From positions 1 to 5,724 of the forward strand of contig LUJM01000008.1 in assembly GCA_001689415.1 (NCBI GenBank): a DNA stretch of 5,724 nt, read 5' to 3'. Numbering within the stretch: the first letter of the stretch is position 1; each line of letters starts with the position of its first letter. Positions 1 through 5,724 of the stretch are shown piece after piece. The notes beneath the pieces were generated by a model. The model searched no databases, was not told the DNA's origin, and saw only the letters and a program-made list of their open reading frames with translations. Position numbers and translations under genes: made by a program. Source of the DNA: Bacteroidales bacterium M2 (GTDB taxonomy: Bacteria; Bacteroidota; Bacteroidia; Bacteroidales; Muribaculaceae).

Positions 1-47
1 TTAGTTGGCGATTAACTGAGTATCCCTAGGTAAATGTGTTTCAAGGC

Positions 48-62
48 AGCGGTAAAACCGCT
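48..62. other. Short perfect stem-loop
   Basis: AGCGGT at 48-53 and ACCGCT at 57-62 form a perfect 6-bp stem around an AAA loop. No U tract follows on either strand, so it does not qualify as an intrinsic terminator as it stands. It could be a structure at the 3' end of a gene lying left of the window, or a protein-binding palindrome, or chance. Confidence 0.3.
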
Positions 63-140
63 CATTTAAGGTTAAACAGAGTGCGTAAAGTTACAAATTT
101 TTCTCCAAGCGAAAGAAATATGTGAGTATTTTTTATTGAG

Positions 141-180
141 AATGCAAAATGCATAATGCATAAATTTTTAATGCATTATG
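141..180. repeat. ATGCATTATG inverted repeat
   Basis: CATAATGCAT (152-161) and ATGCATTATG (171-180) are perfect 10-base inverted copies separated by nine AT-only bases. The left arm sits in a longer run of the same word, and its 13-base segment 148-160 is the exact reverse complement of 261-273 inside the second direct-repeat copy further right. Such AT-rich palindromes can form a cruciform or hairpin. No U tract follows, so a terminator role is not supported. Confidence 0.6.
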
Positions 181-200
181 AAAAATGTAGGCGAAAGTAT

Positions 201-301
201 TAATTTTGCATTGTGAATTCTAAATTCTCCATCTCATTGAGCATTGAGCATTGATTATTTTGCATTATGCATTCTAAATTCTACATCTCATTGCGCATTG
301 A
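201..301. repeat. Pair of imperfect 47-bp direct repeats, 54-bp period
   Basis: Copy 1 spans 201-247 and copy 2 spans 255-301. They align without gaps and differ at only five positions (202/256, 213/267, 216/270, 229/283 and 240/294). Each copy runs through a TTTTGCATT word, an ATTCTAAATTCT core and a CATCTCATTG segment, and ends with GCATTGA. That GCATTGA heptamer is repeated again at 248-254, in tandem with the one at 241-247. The unit is not coding on either strand. It looks like a short intergenic repeat family, possibly dispersed in the genome, but dispersal cannot be judged from one window. There are no transposase, att or CRISPR features. Confidence 0.7.
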
Positions 302-364
302 GACACTGAACCTCCCTGCTATTCATTTGTTCTCTATATGAGACATTAAACTTAGCTATAGGAT

Positions 365-808
365 ATGAACATCACATTAGACACCCTCAACGATATCGAC
401 GAATTGATGCAATGGCGTGCAGAAGTGCTTACCGAGGTTTTCGGTACTGCACCAAGTGACGAAGTGCTTAAGGCCAACCGCGCTTTTTATGAACGCAAAT
501 CGCCCGACAGCCCGCACCTTGCCATGGTAGCATATGCCGACGGCGTGCCGGCCGGCTGTGGCAATGTATGCTTCTATTCCGAAATGCCCACTCCCGACAA
601 TCCTTCCGGGCGGTGTGCCTATCTGATGAACATCTATGTAAAGCCTCAATTCCGTCACAACGGCATAGCTCACAGACTCATATCACGGCTTGTAGATGTT
701 GCCCTCGACCTGCGTTGCGGTAAAATCTACCTCGAATCCACCGACAATACCAAGCACTTATATACTACGCTGGGCTTCAAACCTATGCCCGATATGATGA
801 AGCTATAA
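365..808 (+). CDS. GNAT family N-acetyltransferase
   Basis: This is a complete 147-residue protein, a normal size for a single-domain GNAT enzyme, which transfers an acetyl group from acetyl-CoA to an amine. The acetyl-CoA motif A is visible as beta strand CAYLMNIYVKP (84-94) followed by QFRHNGIAHRL (95-105), fitting the Q/R-x-x-G-x-G/A pyrophosphate loop with R97, G100 and A102. Motif B follows as KIYLES (120-125) and LYTTLGF (132-138); Y133 sits where the catalytic tyrosine of many GNATs lies. The PDNPSG segment (77-82), the CAYLMNIY strand and the MMKL end resemble a widespread uncharacterised GNAT subfamily, judged from memory. There is no signal peptide or membrane segment, so it should be cytosolic. 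The ATG at 365 has only AGGA very close upstream, and weak initiation signals are normal in Bacteroidota. It stands alone and converges on folB. The substrate (small molecule, antibiotic or protein terminus) cannot be told. Confidence 0.88.
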   Translation: MNITLDTLNDIDELMQWRAEVLTEVFGTAPSDEVLKANRAFYERKSPDSPHLAMVAYADGVPAGCGNVCFYSEMPTPDNPSGRCAYLMNIYVKPQFRHNGIAHRLISRLVDVALDLRCGKIYLESTDNTKHLYTTLGFKPMPDMMKL

Positions 809-862
809 GCACAGTTGTCGGCATTGGCAAATCATAGCCATCGGCCTCGCAAGATGTATTCT

Positions 863-912
863 AAAAAATATACCCGCCGACACCGAGGCTGTGACAGCCA
901 CAATGAGGCGGG
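863..912 (-). terminator. Probable intrinsic terminator of the gyrB-rnr-folB unit
   Basis: Read on the minus strand, CCCGCC (912-907) pairs with GGCGGG (878-873) as a perfect 6-bp outer stem. Inside it, GGCTG (899-895) and CAGCC (891-887) form a 5-bp hairpin with a TCA loop. The outer stem is followed by TATA and six consecutive T (868-863). It lies about 80 bases beyond the folB stop, in the convergent spacer. The plus strand has only TTATTT past the stem (925-930), so efficient termination of the acetyltransferase transcript here is less likely. The unpaired bases between the two stems make it weaker than a textbook terminator. Confidence 0.55.
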
Positions 913-994
913 CAGGTGTAGGCCTTATTTGAAACAGTACCCGGCAAGCTTTATCAGCATGCCGTGCAGCGTATGACCAAAACTCTTGAATATA

Positions 995-1351
995 TTACCA
1001 GGAAAGTGTAAAACCGACTTTAGCCAATTCTGCAGAAATCGGGGGGCAAAGCTTCCAAATAGAAATAGAGCCTCTCTCAACCAAGGGACAACGAAATGTT
1101 ATAGCGCGATGAATTCGGCCGGCGACATGCTCTATCAGCTCCGACCGAACAGCCATCTGCTCCTTTATCAGGTCTACAACCTCGGCATAGCTTACTGTAT
1201 CGATGAGACAGTCTGTCTTTACAGCCTTCGGACAAGGCATTTCCAAGTCAACATCGACCTCAAACATATTTCCTACGCAGGCTTCCTGAGAGCCTACGCC
1301 ATGATAGGCATAGACCCTCAGCCCCCTAATGTGTATGCACGAAGTGATCAT
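995..1351 (-). CDS. folB: Dihydroneopterin aldolase (folate biosynthesis)
   Basis: FolB converts 7,8-dihydroneopterin to 6-hydroxymethyl-7,8-dihydropterin plus glycolaldehyde in the cytosol, supplying the pterin half of folate. The 118 residues match the usual family length of about 120, a single small tunnelling-fold domain. Visible family marks are LRVYAYHGV (11-19), E23 and E74 (pterin-binding glutamates), SYAEV with the active-site Y55, LIEHVAGRI (72-80), and the conserved K100 in IWKLCPP (98-104). The ATG overlaps the rnr stop by one base (TGATG), which fixes the start and suggests translational coupling. The protein has six cysteines (5, 25, 40, 48, 88, 102), more than I would expect, including one right after the region of K100. 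Other folate genes are not in the window. The family assignment is secure; whether it also has epimerase activity cannot be seen. Confidence 0.93.
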   Translation of the reverse strand: MITSCIHIRGLRVYAYHGVGSQEACVGNMFEVDVDLEMPCPKAVKTDCLIDTVSYAEVVDLIKEQMAVRSELIEHVAGRIHRAITFRCPLVERGSISIWKLCPPISAELAKVGFTLSW

Positions 1352-3591
1352 CAGCGACGACGGCCACGGCCTTTCTTTTTGCGGTTACCGACTTTTTCGC
1401 TGGTCGGACGACCCGATTTCTGACCTTTGAGCTGATCAAGACTGCGAGGCGGATTCTTTTCATCGACCAAGGCAAGATCGAGCTGTTTTTTCTGCATATC
1501 GGCGCGAGCAACCTGAACAGTCACCTTATCGCCAAGGCGGTAGCGGTGATTGTGAGCTCGTCCTACGAGGCAGTAGTTGCGGTCGTCGAAATCATAATAA
1601 TCGTCTGCGAGATCGCGGATTGGCACCAGGCCCTCGCACTTATTCTCATCAAGTTCGACATACAGGCCCCACTCGGTAACACCCGAAATAACACCGGTAT
1701 ATACCTCGCCGAGATGATCGGCCATGTATTCAACCTGTTTGTATTTAATCGATGCACGCTCGGCATTAGCCGCAAGCTGCTCCATATCAGACGAATGCTT
1801 GCACTCGTCCTCGAGTTTCTGCAGGTTCACACTTCGGCCTCCTGCAAGATAGCGGGCAAGGAGACGGTGCACCATCATATCCGGATAGCGTCGGATAGGC
1901 GAGGTAAAGTGTGTATAATACTCAAAACCAAGGCCGTAGTGGCCGATATTGGTTGTAGTATATATGGCCTTCGCCATTGAGCGAATGGCAAGTGTCGACA
2001 GGAAGTTTTCCTCGCCTTTACCCTTAATGTCGGCGAGCATCTTGTTGATCGACCTGTTGATGTCTTTGGGAGTGCCTTTTACCTTGAGTTTATATCCGAA
2101 GACTCGTGCAAGTTCGGCAAGATTGGCAAGGCGCTCGGGGTCAGGCACATCGTGAACGCGGTATACAAATGCTTTTGCTTTCTTTTTCTTGGGTGCAATG
2201 CCTATGGTGGCGGCAACTACCCTATTGGCAAGGAGCATGAACTCCTCGATGAGTTTGTTGGCATCTTTCGATTCCTTGAAGAAAACCGATATAGGATGAC
2301 CTTTTTCATCGATATCGAAACGCACTTCCACTCGGTCAAATTCTACCGAGCCATTGTCGTAGCGAGCCTTGCGGAGTGCTTTTGCCATAGTATCGAGAGT
2401 GAGAATCTCTTCGGCAAAATCGCCCTTGCCTGTTTCGATTCGTTCCTGGGCTTCTTCGTATGTAAACCTGCGAATTGAGCGTGTAACCGTACGTGCAATC
2501 CTGTGACTCTGCACCTTGCCTTCGGGAGTCATTGTAAAGAGCACCGAGAAAGTAAGCTTATCCTCGTCGGGACGAAGTGAGCAAATACCGTTACAAAGAT
2601 GTTCGGGCAACATAGGCACCACGCGGTCTACGAGGTAGATACTGGTCGCACGATCACGGGCCTCGCGGTCAATAATTGTGTCAGGATGAACGTAGTGGGT
2701 AACGTCGGCAATATGCACACCGACCTCGTAGTTGCCATTATCGAGTTTCTTGATCGACAAGGCATCATCGAAGTCTTTTGCGTCGCGGGGGTCGATAGTA
2801 AATGTGGTGACGCCACGCAGGTCTTCACGCTGAGCAACAACCTCGTCGGAGATTCCGGCATCGATTTTATCTGCGGCTTTCTCTACCGATTCGGGATAAC
2901 GGTACGGCAGGCCGAACTCAGCCATGATAGCGTTGATTTCGGTATCATTCTCTCCGGCAACACCAAGCACATCGATTACTTCGCCCTGAGGATTTTTGGC
3001 ATCGTCGGGCCATGTGGTAATACGCACCACGGCCTTGTCGCCGGTCTTGCCGCCACGGAGTTTGGTTTTGGGTATATATATGTCGGTGGCAAGGAATTTA
3101 GAATCTGTGAGCAGATATGCAAAGTGCTTATCGACTTTCAGAGTTCCGATAAATGTCTGATCCTTGCGCTCGATTATCTCTACAACCTCGGCCTCGGGTT
3201 CTGCACCTTTTATACGCGCAGCGATCGTTACCTCTACCTTGTCGCCATTGAGGGCATGCATCGAATTGCGTTCGGCAACGAAAATCTCTTCACCGGCCTC
3301 GTCGGTAATAACGCTGTTTTTACCATTTGACCGGCGAACAAAAGTACCGGTAGCCTTTGTAGAGCGTTGCGGCAGGCGGTATTTGCCGGGGGCGGTTTCC
3401 AACAAAAGACCATCGAAAGCAAGCTCGGCAAGGTACATTGCCACATGCTTCTGCTCGGCCTGCGAGTTGAGTCCTATTGCGGCTGAGACCTGACGATAAT
3501 TGAATGTTCCGGTAGGATTTCCGGCTATATATGTGTCGATATTCAAGCGTATGCGGTCGACGGTTTTCTTTGTGTTGGTGTTCTTTGCCAT
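1351..3591 (-). CDS. rnr: Ribonuclease R, 3'-5' exoribonuclease
   Basis: RNase R degrades structured RNA from the 3' end, hydrolytically and with bound metal, and acts in mRNA decay, rRNA quality control and tmRNA-linked turnover. The 746-residue protein shows the full layout: an N-terminal winged-helix-like segment (about 12-74), two cold-shock OB domains (about 80-140 and 145-212), the RNB catalytic domain (about 255-580), an S1 RNA-binding domain (about 627-709) and a Lys/Arg/Gly-rich tail (722-746). The catalytic motif IDPRDAKDFDDA (266-277) keeps all four metal-binding aspartates, D267, D273, D275 and D276. HFTSPIRRYPD (561-571) is the conserved RNB C-terminal block. The winged helix and basic tail favour RNase R over RNase II. 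The ATG at 3591 is the first possible start, because an in-frame TAA lies at 3600-3598; no SD is evident. It sits 84 bases after gyrB and overlaps folB by one base. Confidence 0.96.
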   Translation of the reverse strand: MAKNTNTKKTVDRIRLNIDTYIAGNPTGTFNYRQVSAAIGLNSQAEQKHVAMYLAELAFDGLLLETAPGKYRLPQRSTKATGTFVRRSNGKNSVITDEAGEEIFVAERNSMHALNGDKVEVTIAARIKGAEPEAEVVEIIERKDQTFIGTLKVDKHFAYLLTDSKFLATDIYIPKTKLRGGKTGDKAVVRITTWPDDAKNPQGEVIDVLGVAGENDTEINAIMAEFGLPYRYPESVEKAADKIDAGISDEVVAQREDLRGVTTFTIDPRDAKDFDDALSIKKLDNGNYEVGVHIADVTHYVHPDTIIDREARDRATSIYLVDRVVPMLPEHLCNGICSLRPDEDKLTFSVLFTMTPEGKVQSHRIARTVTRSIRRFTYEEAQERIETGKGDFAEEILTLDTMAKALRKARYDNGSVEFDRVEVRFDIDEKGHPISVFFKESKDANKLIEEFMLLANRVVAATIGIAPKKKKAKAFVYRVHDVPDPERLANLAELARVFGYKLKVKGTPKDINRSINKMLADIKGKGEENFLSTLAIRSMAKAIYTTTNIGHYGLGFEYYTHFTSPIRRYPDMMVHRLLARYLAGGRSVNLQKLEDECKHSSDMEQLAANAERASIKYKQVEYMADHLGEVYTGVISGVTEWGLYVELDENKCEGLVPIRDLADDYYDFDDRNYCLVGRAHNHRYRLGDKVTVQVARADMQKKQLDLALVDEKNPPRSLDQLKGQKSGRPTSEKVGNRKKKGRGRRR

Positions 3592-3630
3592 AATTAGTTA
3601 TGCTTTATTGCCCGCTGTTGATTAATTCAA

Positions 3631-3661
3631 CCCCGGATATGCACTTATAACACACCCGGGG
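3631..3661 (-). other. GC-rich stem-loop between gyrB and rnr
   Basis: On the minus strand CCCCGG (3661-3656) and CCGGGG (3636-3631) form a perfect 6-bp stem around a 19-base loop. A second small inverted repeat, GTTGA/TCAAC at 3617-3631 with a TTAAT centre, overlaps its last base. What follows on the minus strand is TTGAATTAATCAA, not a U run, so this is at best a weak or Rho-type terminator. Alternatives are an mRNA-stability or processing structure between two cotranscribed genes, or a structured rnr leader. Confidence 0.4.
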
Positions 3662-3675
3662 CTGCAAGAGTTGAT

Positions 3676-5607
3676 TTACGCGTCGATATTTGCGTAAGTA
3701 GCGTTAGCTTCGATGAAGTCGCGACGCGGGGCTACGTCCTCGCCCATTAGCATCGAGAAGATGCGGTCGGCTTCGGCGGCATCGCTGATCTGAACCTGCT
3801 TGAGGATGCGGTGCTCGGGCGACATGGTGGTGTAGCGGAGTTCTTCGTCACTCATCTCACCAAGACCTTTGTAGCGCTGAATCTGTGTGCGCTCGCCATA
3901 TTTGGCTATAAACTGCTGCACCTGCACGTCGTTCCAGCAATACTCTTCGTTCTTGCCCATTTTACATTTGTACAGAGGGGGAGAAGCAAGGAAGAGGTGA
4001 CCGTTTTCGATAATAGGACGCATGCGACGGAAGAAGAATGTCATAAGCAGGGTTGCGATATGAGCGCCGTCGACGTCGGCATCGGTCATGATTATCACTT
4101 TGTGGTAGGCAAGTTTCGACAGGTTCGGGGCCTTTGGATCGTCCTCGGTGCCGATAGTCACACGCAAGGCGCGGAAGAGACTGGTGATTTCCTGGTTGTC
4201 GAAAATCTTGTGGTCCATAGCCTTCTCCACATTGAGAATCTTACCTCGCAAGGGTAGTACGGCCTGTGTACGGCGGTCGCGGGCAAGCTTTGCTGTACCG
4301 CCTGCCGAGTCACCCTCGACAAGGAATAACTCGCAATCTTCGGCTGTATGACTTGAGCAGTCGGTGAGTTTACCGGGCAGACCGCCGCCGAACAGAGGTG
4401 ATTTGCGAAGCACTTTCTGACGGGCGGCCATAGCTGCATGGCGGGCCTGGGCTGCAAGAACAACTTTCTCAACAATGACCTTAGCCTCTTTAGGATGCTC
4501 TTCGAGATAATTGCCAAGAGCCTCGCTGATAGCGGCTGTAACTGCAGGAGCAACCTCGTTATTGCCGAGTTTGGTCTTTGTCTGGCCCTCGAACTGCGGC
4601 TCGAGAACCTTGACAGAAATAACTGCGGTAAGGCCGTCGCGGAAGTCATCACCGGCAATCTCTACTTTGGCATTCTTGAGCAGGTTGTTGTCGTCGGCAT
4701 ACTTCTTAAGAGTTGTTGTAAGGCCGCGACGGAAACCGGTAAGGTGTGTACCGCCTTCGATTGTGTTGATATTGTTTACAAACGAATATATATTCTCGTT
4801 CTGTGTGGTGTTGTAGGTCATTGCCACCTCAACGGGTATACCGGCACGCTCGGTGCTCAGGTGTATCACATGAGGGATCAGCGGCTCTTTGTTCGAGTCG
4901 ATATACTCTACAAACTCGCGCAAACCGTCGCGGCTGAAGAAGGTCTCGCTGCGGGGCTTGCCCTCGCTGTCGAGCTGACGCATATCAATCAGATGCAGCA
5001 CGATACCGGCGTTGAGGAACGCAAGGTCGCGCAGACGGTTAGCCAAGGTGTCGTAGTTATATACCGTGGTGGTAAAAATGTCGCCATCCGGTTTGAAGAT
5101 GATAGTCGTACCGGTTGTATCGCTCTCGCCTACTGTCATCAGCTGCGAAGTGGGCTTACCACAGCTAAACTCTTGGGCATAAACCTTGCCGTTGCGCCTA
5201 ACCTCGGCACGAAGATATGTCGAAAGGGCGTTGACACACGATACACCCACACCGTGGAGACCGCCTGAAACCTTATATGACCCTTTATCGAATTTACCAC
5301 CTGCGTGCAACACGGTCAAAACGACCTCGAGAGCACTCTTATGCTCCTTCTCGTGCATATCTACAGGTATACCGCGGCCGTCGTCGACAACAGTGATAGA
5401 ATTATCCTCGTTGATAGTAACCGTGATTTCCTTGGCGAACCCTGCCAAGGCCTCGTCGATACTATTATCCACTACCTCGTAAACGAGGTGGTGCAAACCT
5501 TTTTCGGAAATGTCGCCGATGTACATAGCCGGGCGCTTGCGGACCGCTTCGAGACCCTCGAGCACCTGAATATTACTCGCACTATATTCCTCTTTTTCTT
5601 CTGCCAT
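3676..5607 (-). CDS. gyrB: DNA gyrase subunit B
   Basis: GyrB is the ATPase and TOPRIM subunit of gyrase, the A2B2 type II topoisomerase that introduces negative supercoils. The 643 residues fit the short form found in most bacteria, lacking the insert that lengthens the E. coli protein. The GHKL ATPase domain shows YEVVDNSIDEALAG (43-56) with catalytic E44 and Mg-binding N48, DDGRGIP (75-81), and the ATP-lid glycines in YKVSGGLHGVGVS (111-123). The transducer has QTKTKLG (342-348) with the ATP-contacting lysine K344. TOPRIM carries EGDSAGG (431-437), with E431 as the catalytic acid, and DADVD (509-513). QRYKGLGEM (577-585) and a RRDFIEANA tail (628-636) complete it. ILNVEKA (457-463) favours GyrB over ParE. 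R454 sits where E. coli has K447, a common natural variant. The ATG at 5607 follows an in-frame TAA at 5619-5617, so no longer ATG/GTG/TTG start is possible. gyrA is not in the window. Confidence 0.97.
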   Translation of the reverse strand: MAEEKEEYSASNIQVLEGLEAVRKRPAMYIGDISEKGLHHLVYEVVDNSIDEALAGFAKEITVTINEDNSITVVDDGRGIPVDMHEKEHKSALEVVLTVLHAGGKFDKGSYKVSGGLHGVGVSCVNALSTYLRAEVRRNGKVYAQEFSCGKPTSQLMTVGESDTTGTTIIFKPDGDIFTTTVYNYDTLANRLRDLAFLNAGIVLHLIDMRQLDSEGKPRSETFFSRDGLREFVEYIDSNKEPLIPHVIHLSTERAGIPVEVAMTYNTTQNENIYSFVNNINTIEGGTHLTGFRRGLTTTLKKYADDNNLLKNAKVEIAGDDFRDGLTAVISVKVLEPQFEGQTKTKLGNNEVAPAVTAAISEALGNYLEEHPKEAKVIVEKVVLAAQARHAAMAARQKVLRKSPLFGGGLPGKLTDCSSHTAEDCELFLVEGDSAGGTAKLARDRRTQAVLPLRGKILNVEKAMDHKIFDNQEITSLFRALRVTIGTEDDPKAPNLSKLAYHKVIIMTDADVDGAHIATLLMTFFFRRMRPIIENGHLFLASPPLYKCKMGKNEEYCWNDVQVQQFIAKYGERTQIQRYKGLGEMSDEELRYTTMSPEHRILKQVQISDAAEADRIFSMLMGEDVAPRRDFIEANATYANIDA

Positions 5608-5724
5608 ATCAATTGCTTATATCTCGCCCTCCTTATTGGCAGGAATGGCGAAAGTTCAATACTTTTTCGTAATGTTTTTAATTGTAGTTTCTATCATACA
5701 ATAGTTCGGTAAAATTTGCATATT
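5608..5724 (-). other. gyrB upstream leader, promoter not identified
   Basis: These 117 bases precede gyrB and should hold part or all of its leader. I found no convincing Bacteroidota promoter (TTTG, about 19 bases, then TAnnTTTG) on the minus strand; either the promoter lies beyond the window or gyrB is cotranscribed with something upstream. AAGGAGGG at 5634-5627 resembles a Shine-Dalgarno sequence but ends 19 bases before the ATG. AAAGT/ACTTT (5651-5665, five-base loop) is a small inverted repeat. No tRNA or coding sequence is visible here. Confidence 0.4.

Larger units (their letters stand above)
1..364. other. AT-rich intergenic region with repeats, no credible gene
   Basis: No reading frame of useful length with a start codon was found on either strand. 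The first 93 bases contain a short minus-strand open stretch ending in TAA at positions 3-1, but it has no ATG and is closed upstream by a stop at 93-91, so it is not called. The stretch is markedly AT-rich compared with the genes to its right. From about 141 to 301 it is made of related short words (TGCATT, ATTCTAAATTCT, GCATTGA) arranged as inverted and direct repeats, listed separately. The last 60 bases before the acetyltransferase gene are unique sequence and should hold its leader. Confidence 0.6.

Noticed and set aside
1..93. Minus-strand open stretch of about 30 codons ending in TAA at the window edge
   Set aside because: It has no start codon, is closed by a stop at 93-91, and shows no recognisable protein. 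A decayed gene end is possible but not supported.
91..136. TTTCT/AGAAA pairing (100-104 with 114-118) followed by a T run at 130-134, as a plus-strand terminator
   Set aside because: The stem is only five AT-rich base pairs and the T run starts more than ten bases after it.
201..301. CRISPR-like reading of the repeats
   Set aside because: There are only two copies, the 7-base gap is far too short for a spacer, and no cas gene is present.
986..1423. 145-codon open frame on the plus strand across folB and the rnr end
   Set aside because: It covers folB in antisense and runs through the folB-rnr junction; folB has all its active-site residues, so this frame is incidental.
2599..3330. 243-codon open frame on the plus strand inside rnr
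   Set aside because: It is antisense to the N-terminal and catalytic parts of RNase R, with no domain or initiation signal of its own; treated as a shadow.
4438..5268. 276-codon open frame on the plus strand inside gyrB
   Set aside because: It is fully antisense to a gene with intact motifs, its translation shows no recognisable domain, and long antisense frames are expected from the codon bias of the sense gene.
3676..5607. Possibility that the topoisomerase gene is parE
   Set aside because: The QTKTKLG, ILNVEKA and RRDFIEANA segments are GyrB-type, and the protein aligns with short-form GyrB by length and motif spacing.
5691..5704. CTATCATACAATAG as an operator in the gyrB leader
   Set aside because: Only four base pairs at each end are complementary, which is not enough in an AT-rich leader to call an operator.

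Overview
The window carries four protein-coding genes. The gene families, the AT-rich spacers and the lack of usable Shine-Dalgarno sequences suggest a member of the Bacteroidota, most likely the order Bacteroidales. A Muribaculaceae-like gut organism is my guess from the look of the GyrB, RNase R and FolB proteins; it has not been tested by any search.

Right and centre (995-5607, minus strand): three genes point the same way, in the order gyrB (DNA gyrase subunit B), rnr (ribonuclease R), folB (dihydroneopterin aldolase). An 84-base spacer with a GC-rich stem-loop separates gyrB from rnr. The rnr stop and folB start share one base (TGATG on the minus strand), so those two are almost certainly on one transcript and probably translationally coupled. 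A nested stem-loop with a six-base U tract lies about 80 bases past the folB stop and is the likely terminator of the unit. All three proteins are full length and keep their catalytic motifs. They serve unrelated jobs (DNA supercoiling, RNA decay, folate synthesis), so this looks like a growth-linked housekeeping cluster and not a pathway.

Left (365-808, plus strand): one small GNAT-family acetyltransferase gene converges on folB across a 186-base spacer rich in complementary segments.

Flanks: 1-364 holds no credible gene. It is AT-rich and contains a 10-bp palindrome, ATGCATTATG-type inverted copies and two copies of a roughly 47-bp direct repeat spaced 54 bp apart. Positions 5608-5724 are the gyrB leader, with an SD-like AAGGAGGG placed too far upstream to serve the gyrB start.

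I found no RNA gene, CRISPR array, insertion sequence, phage gene or defence system. I see no strong case for a new biological system here. The least explained parts are the repeat cluster at 141-301 and the structured convergent spacer at 809-994.
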